DNA of 64,000 nt from Tubiluchus corallicola (Eukaryota > Priapulida > Priapulimorpha > Priapulimorphida > Tubiluchidae). The translations under genes were made by a program, and so were the position numbers. Positions 51,009 through 64,000 of this stretch are shown here, piece after piece. The DNA is taken from positions 1 to 64,000 of the forward strand of contig JAQGDQ010001014.1 in the NCBI GenBank assembly GCA_030141605.1, given 5' to 3'. The notes beneath the pieces are model-generated. The model did not search any database and was not told where the DNA came from. It saw nothing but the letters and a program-made list of their open reading frames with translations. How positions within the stretch are numbered: position 1 is the first letter of the stretch; the number at the start of each line of letters is the position of its first letter.

Positions 51009-51594
51009 ATTGGTACTATGTTAATACAATAAAGACAATATCAAAACAATAAAAACAATACTGTACAGTCATACTAATGTCCATTTTTTTCATTTTTAAT
51101 GACATTATCAAGCATAAGAGCTTCATTTCTTGACATTTCTTAGCAAAAGTTAGTGAGTAAGTGCTAAAATGTTTTTAGTTCACCATCGTCGAATTTAAGT
51201 AGAAATTGGGTAAAACTTTCCGGCATTTGAAAAAGGTTTACTTTTTTTGTCCACCCTGTATAATGAAAGCTAAACTGTGTAAAAAACCTAAAACCCTCTT
51301 TTTCATAATACTAAGTTTTTTATACTGTTTAGCACTCTAAAATTCGCCTTCAGCAGAAAGGCTCATTTCATGTGAATAACTGTGGCGAGACTGGTACCTT
51401 TAGGCAGAGACACTGAACCAGCTGAGGTGCACTAGTCATATTTGGTTGTAAATGCATCTTCGTTTTATAAAGTAAACAGCTATAATAAGAATAATAAATG
51501 AATTCACTAACCAGGCTTGGCGAAGTTTAACTTCAGTCAACTTTAGTTAAACAGACACGATGACCACTCGGCTTTTAAATTCGCTTTAATAAAA

Positions 51595-51936
51595 GTAGGT
51601 AGGTAGGTAGGTAGGTAGGTAGGTAGGTAGGTAGGTAGGTAGGTAGGTAGGTAGGTAGGTAGGTAGGTAGGTAGATAGATAGGTAGGTAGGTAAGTAGGT
51701 AGGCAGGCAGGCAGGCAAGTAGGTAGGTAGGTAAGTAGGTATGTATGTATGTAGGTAGGTAGGTAGGTAGGTAGGTAGGTAGGTAGGCAGGCAGGCAGGC
51801 AGGTAGGTAGGTAGGTATGTATGTATGTATGTATGTATGTAGGTAGGTAGGTAGGTAGGTAGGTAGGTAGGTAGGTAGGTAGGTATGTATGTATGTATGT
51901 AGGTAGGTAGGTAGGTAGGTAAGTAGGTAGGTAGGT

Positions 51937-51991
<55 letters not shown>

Positions 51992-52014
51992 CAAGTAGGT
52001 AGGTAGGTAGGTAG
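51595..52014. repeat. Tetranucleotide array (AGGT)n, mirror copy
   Basis: About 12 bases longer than 18,219-18,626, with a longer AGGC block near 51,940-51,990. Confidence 0.97.
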
Positions 52015-52810
52015 ATTAAATAAGCAAGAAAGCAAACAAGTAAGTAAATAAACAAACAAGCAAAGTGAAGTGACGTGAATAAGCTCACAGGTTTAGAAAG
52101 CGACCCCCATCTCTCAACAAACAAACTCTAGCAGCCCTAGATTTACTATCACTTTATTAATTAATCACATAGTGCATAGCAATTTCAATGCTAAAGCGTT
52201 AAACGTGCCCAAACTGCCCATTTTCCCAAACCACTCTGGGCGATTTAAGTAGGTAATCGGTGCGTCTATTGAAAGGTATTTGAAGTTCTCTTGGGCTCAC
52301 GTTCGAATACGTGATATACGGCTATGTAAGTGCATTACCGAATGTAAACGTGGCATGCCCTTCGTTAAACACAGTTTAGCAATAGCTTTCAATAACGCAA
52401 TAGCACCGCTTGATGGGTTTCTATCAATAGATATCCCGTATTGCTGAATGGATATCCCGTCTTGCTGAATGTCCTCAAAGCGCCTACATTTGCACTGAAC
52501 TTTCGAGGGTTATTTGGTTTTTGTTTGCCAATGAAGGCTGGCGCATTCATATGCCGTTATATTGACTGTGGTTGCCAAGTGGAATGGGCGAGTGATGGTC
52601 TTTTGACACGAGTAGTCGCGATCTTGCAGTTTTTCATTAGTACAAGCGACAATATTTTCTTATCGGAAATCTGTTGCATGAAAAAGCGAGAAAGAAAAGC
52701 CTTTCAAACCTGGCTTCTTTGGCTTCTTTGCGAGGCGGCGACAATTAACAGAACAGCGTAACACGCTGCCCCGCATACGGCAAACATGGACGGCGGGCGT
52801 CCAAAGTTAA

Positions 52811-53357
52811 AGGAAAACAACATGACTTTTCATATACTACCCCATTTTCAAGTCTGATAAAAAGTATACAATTAATATTGCAAAGGCGTTTCTGATAATT
52901 ACATAATAGATTAAAACCTTAATCAACGGTGGGCCAACCCAACTATTGATGACGTCACAAACTAACATAATTTTCAGCAGCAAAAATATTCCACGAGCGT
53001 GTTGCACGTGTTTGTGAAAGCGAAAATTGAAGTACAGTGCTACTGTGAGGTATTCAATCGTTGTACTAAAATTAGGCAAGTTTTAAGGTAAAAACTCAAT
53101 TTTCAAATTTACCGCTGTGCTCACGCATGAGCTGCCGAACCTGTGTAGTTCGTCACAAACTAACACATCTAAACTGAGAGGTACGGCATCTGTTTTTGTG
53201 CAATGCATTTCCAAGATACAGACGCTAGTGCCCGTCTAACAAGCGAATGGTGAAATGCACGTAACATCGAAAAAATAGGTGCGAAATTACGTTTGCGTTG
53301 TAATAATTCTTCCACGTAAGTCATTTTTGAAATAATAGTATGTTTCCTTTCAATATT
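52811..53357 (+). mobile_element. TTAA-flanked MITE, family B, mirror copy
   Basis: Partner of 16,876-17,422; a few substitutions. Confidence 0.65.
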
Positions 53358-53381
53358 TTAAAGAGTAAATTGTTTTGACCT

Positions 53382-53732
53382 ACTGATTAAATTGGATGCG
53401 GTTTTGCTTTGTTGAGGCTGAGCAGGAAGTTAAGGCTGAGCAGTGTATGAATGGGTGCCCACCGTGTTCAATACTCGCACTGGGATGTTTCATTCGTCTT
53501 GTTTCTGACTATTTACCACGTAGAGGTAGCATGCATTCACAGCCAAACGTAACTAAGACACTTCTGCTGATTCAGTGGCTCATGTTGGAGGCTTGTTCTT
53601 GGTAATAAGCTAGCTTCCGGTCTTGCCACGAAATTAACGCTGAATAGTCTCAACTATTGACTGCTCAACTGATGGTTCAGCTGCTCATTATGGAGGCTTA
53701 GGTTTTGGTCTCGCCACAAGTATTAACGTTGA
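53382..53732 (+). repeat. Family E repeat, mirror copy
   Basis: Partner of 16,500-16,850. Confidence 0.5.
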
Positions 53733-53876
53733 TTAGTGTGTGCTGTTGAATGCAGGATTCCACATTGCAATATGCCAAAGTTTGCCACTCAACATTACTG
53801 TTTGCTTCATACAAACGTCATACAGGGTGTACCATAAGTCACTATACACTTTACGTTTTGTTTCGTGTTTTTAAAA

Positions 53877-54116
53877 ATCAGTTTTCGTTTTTGCAAACAC
53901 GTGCAACGCGTTCATGGAATGTTTTTGCTGTTGAAAATTATGTCAATTTGTGATGTCATCAATACTTGGGTTGAACCGTTAAGTAACATTTTAGTCTATT
54001 ATTTATTTATCAGAAACCACTCTAGGTGCTAAAATATATATATATATATATATATATATAATACTTTTTACTGTACTTCAAAATGGGACAGGATGTGAAA
54101 ATTATACTGTTTTTCT
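53877..54116 (-). mobile_element. Truncated family B MITE with (TA)n, mirror copy
   Basis: Partner of 16,116-16,355. Confidence 0.6.
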
Positions 54117-54991
54117 TTAAGTCTGAGTAATAACTTTAGTCTCTTCTCTTGCTTTTACCATTTTCACATCATCAAATCTTAAACGTTCGCCATGACTCGT
54201 TCACATATTAACCGCGCATTCTCCTGACTCATTTTTCTCATTAAACTTGCGCCTTTCAAGAGTGCTGCTGGCTGCATGCATGGTTAACGGTGTTTAATGC
54301 TCTTATTAACTGCCATAGTTCATTCACAGTCACGAATGTGGCGCCTCTATGCGGCGGGGACCCGAAAACATTAACGAAAACCAAAGTGATCAGTTTTACG
54401 ATCGCTGACGGAAGCACAAGACGCGCGTCTATACGTGGCATTTTCCTATACATATCGCCCCAAACAAGCCAAATGGCACTCAAGGTATAAGCTATACATT
54501 ATATAATGCTAAATCTTTGTTTCTCAATTTAAAACAGACGAAAACAATAAAATTATTGCATATTTATCCTTCAGTGACATCAGGGCTGAATTCTGGCCTT
54601 TAGAGTCCCTAAGCCAATGAAATTATGGGACCCCCTCAGACGGAACCACACTCTAACTTGCCCATACCTGTCTTGAACATTATTGAATATTTTTACCCGT
54701 AAATATTTTAGCGGCCTTTGCGTACCTTATTACAAAGTAAACTTATTACAAATTCTTTAAATAAACTAGAATAGCTTCTTTTGTTTGTCAATCAAAACGC
54801 TCATTAAGAAATGTTGTTATTTACTAATTATTGCAAACCAAATTAGCACATATTTCAGTACAACCACAGTGAACTTCGGACGTTATCAAAGCTTGAGGTC
54901 CCCAACCTTGTGTGGCTCGAGGCTGCCTCCTATACTAGCCTATATCTAATTCAGCCTCGAGCGACAATGGTTTAAAACCTACATTACTTAA

Positions 54992-55930
54992 AGGAAAACC
55001 GGACGATTGTTTAGATTGAATGTCATTATAATTTACTGTCCAAAATATACATTTTCTTGTCTATAAAAGTTAGCAATTGCTCAAAATATACATTTCCTTG
55101 TCTATAAAAGTTAGCAATTGTTCAAAATATACATTTTCTTGTCTATAAAAGTTAGCAATTGCTCAAAATATACATTTCCTTGTCTATAAAAGTTAGCAAT
55201 TGTTCAAAATATACATGTCCTTGTCTATAAAAGTTAGCAATTGTTCAAAATCTACCTTATCTTGTCTATAAAAGTTAGCAATTGCTCAAAATATACATTT
55301 CCTTGTCTATAAAAGTTAGCAATTGTTCAAAATATACATTTCCTTGTCTATAAAAGTTAGCAATTGCTCAAAATATACATTTTCTTGTCTATAAAAGTTA
55401 GCAATTGCTCAAAATATACATTTCCTTGTCTATAAAAGTTAGCAATTGTTCAAAATATACATGTCCTTGTCTATAAAAGTTAGCATTTGTTCAAAATCTA
55501 CCTTATCTTGTCTATAAAAGTTAGCAATTGCTTCTTATATTTGTATAATTAGCTTAGAAAGTTAATTAACGGCTACCGAACACAGCCATTGCTTACGTCA
55601 GAAACTAACCACAGTTTGCACAATGGCAGGCATTTTCACTTGCACGTCAAGCACGTTTGCGTAAGTGTTACTGCTTAAACGGGTGATGTCATGAAAATGG
55701 GGTCTACGTCATATCACGTCAGAAACTAACACTGCAGTTCATGATCATGGTTATCATGGTACTGCCTTTTATTTGTCGGCCATGCGAATGAGATAAAAAG
55801 GCGCCGTTGCCAATCTTAGTAGATTCACTGAGCCGCGCGTAGCTTAGAAAGTTTAACGAAATTTGAGTATCCGAGGTAATTATTATTTAATTTAAGCTTT
55901 GATATAAAAAAGCTTTTGTTCGGTTGTTCT
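54992..55930 (+). mobile_element. TTAA-flanked MITE, family A, with 41-bp minisatellite, mirror copy
   Basis: TTAA at 54,988-54,991. The 12-unit array occupies about 55,040-55,532 and is the same length as in the left arm. Confidence 0.8.
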
Positions 55931-56332
55931 TTAATGGTGAAGTCAATTGATGCAAAAAACACAAGTGCAAATTAAAATATTAAAATTCGATGTAAAATTA
56001 AAAATGCACGCAGTTAGACTCATCACCAGAGATCTTGTACAATATCAGTTCACATAAAATAATCAAAAATACAATACACAGTTAGTACACAATAGTTTAA
56101 GTAAGTTTTTCTCAGAGCTACATTTGAAATAAAGAACAAAATTGACTGTGATACAACAAAGTTTAATTTGTGTATCAAAATGAAAAAAAACTTTAGATTG
56201 AATAAAATTATGCTAAAATTATTCTTTCATCAGTAAGGATAAAGGGTTACAGAGAAAAGTAAAAATATGAATATATGTCCAGAGAAATAAAATGCATACT
56301 ACTAATATGCTTTTGATAGTAGGCGGCGCTGC

Positions 56333-56434
56333 TTCTAACCAAGAGCACCTGTTGGTGCTCTTCTTGAATTGAGTGAGATTGTAGTTTTCAGGGAAACAAC
56401 TTTTTGGTAGAGAATTCCAGAGATAAGAAACCCG
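56333..56434 (-). pseudogene. Non-LTR retrotransposon C-terminal fragment, mirror copy
   Basis: Partner of 13,798-13,899 (WNSLP motif). Confidence 0.6.
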
Positions 56435-56435
56435 A

Positions 56436-56723
56436 GAAAAAAAGAGATGCTGTCATTTTTCTGCGGTTAACGACTTCAATACGTTTGTTAGATAGGCCTG
56501 TGTAGTATGTATACATGCCGAAAACAGCTTATAATCAAGAGACATATAGGATTGTAATCAATAATGCGCGAACATTCTACATAATTTCTGTTTACTGCAT
56601 GTTTTACTCGCTTCTTTAACGATAGTAATACGTTGATCAAAAGACAAAGCATACTTACATACGGAAGGCAGTTTATGAGCGAAGAATACATAAAATTGTA
56701 ATCAATAATGCTCAAACATTCTA
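56436..56723. repeat. 144-bp tandem duplication, mirror copy
   Basis: Partner of 13,509-13,796. Confidence 0.75.
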
Positions 56724-57187
56724 CAAAGTACCTGTTTATTATTCTTGTCCCTTTGTATGTTCCATCAATAAGACAGGCTATAATCCGTCAATTGTAACAT
56801 TATAGTGTTCAGCACTATACATACAGTCTTGTTTCCTCAAGCAGCACATATGTAGCACATGGGACATGGCTATTATTCATCGATATTCTTTATTGCTGAA
56901 CACATGTGTAGAGAGCTTATAAATTCTGATGTTAATGACACCTTATAAAATCGAGCTTAATTAAATTCAATAATAAAATTTCTTCAGGACAAGTAGTAGC
57001 GTTTCGCGAATTCTTGGTTATAGTAAACGTTTATATGACGTCATACAACGTGGCTGGAATTAATTTATGTGATAGAAGCTCATGAAGCCACTGTGACATG
57101 CTTTCAGCCGGTCACGTGACACCCAAAACCGCTAGTCATATTTATAAGGGCAAACAGGGCTTTATCCCATATCATTTTGCAACATCT

Positions 57188-57453
57188 TGTTACACTACAT
57201 TCATTTAATTTCTTTGATGCTTGCTCATATCCATTAAATATAGCTGTGTCATCAGCATCCTAGGTTATTTTAATATTATGTTGAAGAAATTAATATTATT
57301 TATATAAATGAGAAATAATAGAGGCCCAAGGATCAAACCTTGAGGTACTCCATAGCTAACTGTTTCCTCAGAGGTAATTGTGACATTACATCTGACAGAT
57401 CTATAATAATTACCAGAAAGATGTTTAAAAACGTAATTAAGTGATAACGTCAC
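57188..57453 (-). pseudogene. Reverse transcriptase fragment, mirror copy
   Basis: Partner of 12,779-13,044, with the same stop and frameshift between the palm blocks. Confidence 0.8.
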
Positions 57454-57726
57454 AAGTGGGGAAACCATTCCAACAGGAGAAACCTTTGATGGGCATTTTT
57501 GCACGTGTCTGCGTTGTTGTGTGACACTAGCGAAGAAACATAAAAATTGGCCTTTTAAGGCCAAAATTTCAAATTTCAATTTTCATTGCTGGATATGATA
57601 TAATGAGGTTGTCATGACGTTATAAATTATTTGTGTTTTCTATTAGGGAGATGAAGGGTTTTTAGAAAAGCAGATGCAAAAACAGGCGCCCATCTAAACA
57701 TCAAGGACTAAGAGCGTGCAATAATG

Positions 57727-57786
57727 AAAAACTGTATCGGTTAATGACTTTGCCATGACAGAGAATGTCTTGGGTTCGAGTCCCAA
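57727..57786 (+). repeat. tRNA-like relic, mirror copy
   Basis: Plus-strand TTGGGTTCGAGTCCCAA T-arm, partner of 12,446-12,505. Confidence 0.4.
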
Positions 57787-58058
57787 TATAGTGAAAATTT
57801 TGCGAGTTTCAAATTTAACATGGTTTCATGAATTTACCTGATTAATACTATTGCGCTGAATTAGAATTTACTCATTTTATGAATTAAATGCCACAATCAT
57901 TGCGTTTAACTTCCAAATTATTTGTTCTTGCCAGTGTTATAGTTTCTTGCCACAATATGGCGCTTGAACTCAGAAATTTTCACGAAGGAGTTAGTCAACA
58001 TACACTTAATTTTGTTGGTATAAGTGTATTAGTAACAACAAATAAACATACAAACTAA

Positions 58059-58105
58059 TAAACAAACAAACAAACGAACGAACGAACGAACAAACAAACA
58101 AACAA
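58059..58105. repeat. (AAAC)n/(GAAC)n short array, mirror copy
   Basis: Partner of 12,127-12,173. Confidence 0.9.
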
Positions 58106-59551
58106 AAAACTTTAACATCATTATTACGCGTACATTAATAATGTGGACGGAGCTTTGCTAGAAGTGAAGTTCTTGGTTATAAATTGCATATGTGGAACCT
58201 AAACAAACTGCAATGCAGAAACACTTAGGTTGTCTGGTTGGCTTGTCGTATCAAAAGTAAATTGATTTCATTTATCCATTGTAATTATCGTCCTATTAAA
58301 CGAAAATAAAAACGAAATTAACCATTTCTATGTAACTCTGTGGGCGGAGTTTTGCTAACACGAACATTGAAGAAGTGAGCTCTATGAGGCGGCTGACAGC
58401 TATAGTATCTGTGTAAAACCTAACGAGTGTGCTAAAAATAACCTACAACCTACGAGTCCCGTTAATTCAAATCAGTTAGTCATATATTTTCAAAGCAGAA
58501 GCTTAGCCTTGCTTACTGCATCTGTTCAACATACACATATAACATTCAATTTTTTAATTTGAAAACGACGGTAACGGTACGAATTTCCGGCGTAATGTCA
58601 TTCCAAATATATGTTACATTTTATATTTTTATATAGTATTTTATAGAAAAATTGCAATAAATTATAGAAAAAGTGACAGCGGAATGTAGCAGAGTGACTA
58701 ATATCTCTGTGTTATATGTATGAGTTTTATGTATGAATATGAAAATTTAAATTAAAAATTAAATTCAGAATAATGACGGAGGCAGGTTGTACACAAATAT
58801 GGCTGTCTGAATATTATTAAAATTATAATTGTTTAAACATCTCAGTTGTAAAAAGAGTGGAGTGAAGCAGCATGTTTAAAGTAAAGCAATACTTTGTAAA
58901 TGCTAAGCTAAGTACATAAAATTCATAACATATAATATGTTGCTTACGTTACGTAGCTGTATTGGAGATATATCCAATATTAGGCCTACACACAGCACAG
59001 CGTGGTGCTATAGGCCTATATTTTTTTACCTTTTTTCTTTCTTTTTTTGCTATTCACATGTATATTCCTAGTCTCTTTACAGATATATGTTATAACTTCC
59101 ATAAAACAAAAAGTTGATAACTATTACTTCTCTTAAAGTTGCTGATTTAAATTTCGTCTCACAATGTTTAGCTAATCTGATAACCATGATTCATTTTAAA
59201 TTTTATCTTGCAAAAGTTGTTTTTCTGAACATTAAAATTTTCTCTTTGATATGATTTTGTGTTTTGGACCACATATAATTATGCTTCTTGTTTGACTATA
59301 TTTAGGAACGACTTGTTTTTGGTTTTTTGTTTTTGCTGTTGTTGTATTTTTGTTTTTTGTGTTTATGGACGTTTGTGTATTTTTTAATAGTTGTGTTCTG
59401 CTTTCATTAGCGTCTTTTTGTTTACTGTCTTTCTGAGAAGGGTAGTTGACTTGCTAACCTTTGATTTTTCGCCACCATTTCTCTCATGTTCATTTGTATT
59501 TTTGTATATATTATTGTTAAATTAATGTAAATTTATGGTGAAAAATAAAAA
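58106..59551. other. No gene recognised, mirror of 10,681-12,126
   Basis: AT-rich, same content as the left arm. Confidence 0.5.
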
Positions 59552-59596
59552 ATTACTTACTTTACTTATTTACTTACTTACTTACTTACTTTCTTT

Positions 59597-59692
<96 letters not shown>

Positions 59693-59703
59693 TTTACTTA
59701 TTA
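59552..59703. repeat. (CTTA)n array, mirror copy
   Basis: Partner of 10,529-10,680, differing by about one base. Confidence 0.95.
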
Positions 59704-60788
59704 TAAAAATTGTCGATCTAAATACGATTAATGGTAAAAGATGCTCAACTTACAAAATCGCGTGTTTTCGGGAATTTCTGTAAAAACCAAAAGGCTCGCC
59801 ATTTAAAAGCAAACTCCTTTCAATTGCTCCTGAGAATTCTACATGTGGTTCAGGGTCTGCTGCCACTGTCTACTGTGTTGTACTAACACACCACTACTAA
59901 TCGAAGCAATTATTATAATCCTTCTTGTCAACTTTGCCTCAAATGTTCTATTAGAGCAACGCTTTCACCAATTTTAAGTCTTAATTCGGCAATATATTAC
60001 ATGTAAATAAAAAGGCTGCAAAAATTCTGAGAAAGTGTGTAGGAAATTCAAAATGGCCGCTACAATGTCACCAAATAGTCATTTTACTGATTACTTTGAA
60101 TTGTTTTCCATATTTATATAATAATTATATACAATTATATAGACATCGAATAATATAATGAATGTGAAACATAATAGCAGCAGAAACATTGAAAAAAAGC
60201 AAAAAGATGGGGAAATTGCAGCGTCATAATTCAAATTAGTTTGACCAATCAGTTTTCATTTGAGGCGCATTATGGTCACGTGCTTATATGCGTCATTTTG
60301 CTTTTCATGAGTTCGGGTCATACAGTCATTTTTCGTGAGAGTAGTTACTCACATAAACAGTCATTTTATTGAGTACGGCCATTCACATATACACTCTTTT
60401 TCTTGAATACAGTTACTTACAGATACAGTTTTTCTCGTTTACTGCAGGATTTCACAGGTCAATTTCACAGTCAAAACCAGATAATTTTCTAAAAATTTCC
60501 TATTTTTCTCGAAATCCCAAGCGGCAAAAAAGTTCATTTCACAGTGAAAGCACCGCGGTTTTTTCCCCCGCGTCCAGTTAGCAACTTTACGAGTTTTATG
60601 CTGTATAATCATATCTAAATTAAGTTATACTTGCTGTATTCCTCATCTACGAAGTATAATTGATAATGTTAGTCAATGTAATGTCAGTAACCTGTTTGTT
60701 TTTAGTAAAGTTCTACTAACCATTTCAAAATAAGTATTCGCGTGCGTTATTTTTCTTTTTCAAAAGCATAGCATCAATGTTGCATTAA

Positions 60789-61228
60789 CCCTTTCATACC
60801 CGTTGTATCCCGTGGGATACGAGAAAATTTTCTGCCTTTAAAATTAATAAAATTTTAAAACTGACAGTTATTTGATCTGTTAATAGTTATTTTGATTTAA
60901 GCAAATAACAATAGACTAAAAATGGTGATAAAATGGCAAACTAGAAAATCTACATAGCATAAAAAACTGCGCAAGGTACAGTAGTTTAGAGACGACTTTG
61001 TACAGATCAGCATAGCGTGCATAATTAAATGTCTTAAATACTTTAAAAAATTATCAGCATTTGCAAAATGAAGCACATTTTTTGCTTTTGTTGTGTTTTT
61101 AAAAAAGTCGGACTTTGTTTTTTTGCATATGGCAAAGAATGCTGTGTATCCCACAGGATACATTGGGAACAAAAGTACCAAGCTAAAAAAATTTTCCTTA
61201 TTAAAAAAATAATTTGGGACTGAAAGGG
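60789..61228. mobile_element. piggyBac-like MITE, 440 bp, mirror copy
   Basis: CCCTTT ends inside TTAA (60,785-60,788 and 61,229-61,232). Confidence 0.85.
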
Positions 61229-62013
61229 TTAATAAAACATAAAATCATCGGTCTGTTAAAAGACAGATCGAGTCTTATAATTTTATGCTGCAAAGTGTTA
61301 ATTCTTGTTTGTTAAATAAGAAAGAAGGATTCCTCACGAAAATGGAACTTGTAGTGCTTCTACCAAGTGGCAAAATTTTCTCACGAGGAGGATGCATAAC
61401 TTCTAGCTGGCAGCAGAATTTTTCACGAGAAACTGCACAAGGAATTTTGCCGCGGGTCTTCACTGTGAAATGCCCCCATAGAAAACAATGAGTTCCATTT
61501 TCGTGAGGAACGCCGCAAGGAATTTCTCCTCGAGAAATTTTGCCGCGCGTCCTGAGTGTGAAATGGGCCTAAGACGTTGGCAAGTAACCCGCGCGATTTG
61601 CTGACACTTTCTTTGCTAAAAAGGCCGCTACAAATGCAATATCTGTGATGACAAATTAAATTTATACATTTCTAGAGTTATGGAAAAATAACGAACGTTA
61701 TTTACAGCGAAAATAGGAAAAATTTAAGGCTAGTAAACAAAGAAGAAAGAAAATAAACAACAAAACAAGATCTGTAGAAGCGCCGCATAGGAAAGAAAAT
61801 AAATACAGAAAACGAACTCTTTGTGCTAAAATTTGTCAACAAAATTAAGCCATTAGTTAGTCTGTTTTGGATGTTTGCCAGAAAATTTAATAGCAAGATG
61901 AACACCACCTGTTACAGCAGGTTTTCGTTGTGCTTAAAGGCTTTAAAGCATTAATTTTCTGATTTCTTTTGAATGCCAGATGAACAGATGTAAAAAAAAA
62001 TCAAAAAGGATTT

Positions 62014-62955
<942 letters not shown>

Positions 62956-63290
62956 TTAATCCTAGTGTTAAAATCGAAGCATGGATTGGAACTATCCTGT
63001 TATGAAGGAAATCTTTCATTGACTCCTTTGTAAATATTGTAATAGGAAATTTTATTATTAACATAATTATGTTGTAATATAAAAATACTTTAAATAATTT
63101 GCAAAACTTAGCTCATTTTTTCTGTATGGAAATTTTTAATGCTATAAAATTCATTTATAAACTAAGCATAGATGTGCTCACATAGAGGTAAATATCCTCA
63201 ATAATCATTATCACAAATAGTAGCTCTTGGTTAATTAATGATTTTGCATCTAGAGAAAATGGTTTTAATGGCGGCAAGTGTTAACTCAAA

Positions 63291-63892
63291 CAGGGGCGTC
63301 GTTCACCAAAAAAAATTAGGGGGCCTGACTGCATATAATGGCCGAACTTAACTGTTTAAAAAACGTATAATTTTGAACTCCCACACCAGTATTTTGCGTG
63401 CAAGAAAAACGATTTATTTATTCCCAACTGGCATTTAACTTAAAGCTACAGAAATTGAATTAAAATTAAAAATTACTTGACTGTTGATAATGACTAAATT
63501 TTTTCTAAGTGTAAGGAGACGCACCACAATTTAATCAGAGAGAATCGGCTTTCTAATCCAGCTAACACTGCAAGTGTTTATATAGGAAAGGGGGAAGCAA
63601 TATCATTGGTCCAGTGCAAGGGGCCAATGGCCAATTACCTGGCAGCATAGTCACGAGAGCACGAGAGCAGAAGATAATCAATGCAACAATTAGACATTAG
63701 ATTCAATCAATAATCATACCGATGTGTATATATAATCGCATATCATGCCTACAGTGGGAGATTTTACCGTTCCTCAAAATTTTACACCTTATTGGTCTTA
63801 TTACAAGCCGCCGAAACCCTTAAAATTTTTAACATTTTATAAACAATGGGGGGGGGGTAGGCCCCTCGGGCCCCCATAGCACGACGCCACTG
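63291..63892. mobile_element. Non-autonomous hAT-type element, mirror copy
   Basis: CAGGGGCGTCGT and CAGTGGCGTCGT ends with 8-base flanks AACTCAAA and AACTGAAA. The target duplication is copied too, so the insertion predates the duplication or allelic split. Confidence 0.85.
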
Positions 63893-64000
63893 AACTGAAA
63901 TATGGAGAGAGAAGAATTTATCGTGACTTGCGTTTTGGATGGAAACGGAAAACAAACAAAATCTTTGCAATTAAACACATTTAGATCTACCATCTTCACT

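Overview
This is animal nuclear DNA, most likely from an invertebrate; I cannot name the species. It is AT-rich with very sparse coding sequence. The one gene with visible splicing has GT-AG introns. Very long microsatellites and small non-autonomous transposons make up much of the rest, and nothing looks bacterial or organellar.

The dominant structure is a giant imperfect palindrome. Bases from 6,231 to about 34,192 reappear, reverse-complemented, from about 36,070 to 64,000, around an asymmetric spacer of about 1.9 kb. The window ends inside the right arm (base 64,000 pairs with 6,231), so the arms are at least 28 kb and the left one may start before 6,231. Mirrored coordinates sum to 70,231 at the outer edge and to 70,251 near the centre. 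The sum shifts almost only inside microsatellites, so arrays differ in length between arms while the exons look identical. This could be a real inverted duplication or two haplotypes joined head to head by the assembler; the sequence alone does not decide.

Layout. 1-6,230 (seen once): a TTAA-flanked MITE whose end has become a 72-bp minisatellite, a pentanucleotide array, a single-exon trypsin-family (S1) serine protease (3,895-4,923), and an 18-copy 29-bp minisatellite in which each unit carries AATAAA. 6,231-29,000 (left arm): an hAT-type element with an 8-bp target duplication, two piggyBac-like MITEs, several related TTAA-flanked MITEs (one nested in another), decayed non-LTR retrotransposon pieces and long simple repeats. 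29,559-31,667: the last two exons of a two-pore-domain potassium channel (K2P). 32,069-34,192: a GATAA-type array, a 141-bp fold-back element and a CT-rich array. 34,193-36,070: the spacer, with a minisatellite and one more TTAA-flanked MITE. 36,070-64,000: the mirror image, including a second K2P copy on the minus strand (38,536-40,645), tail to tail with the first.

The genes do not form a pathway. The protease looks secreted or membrane-tethered. The K2P would be a leak potassium channel, but the exons for its first membrane span and most of its first pore loop were not found in either arm, so both copies are partial as seen here.
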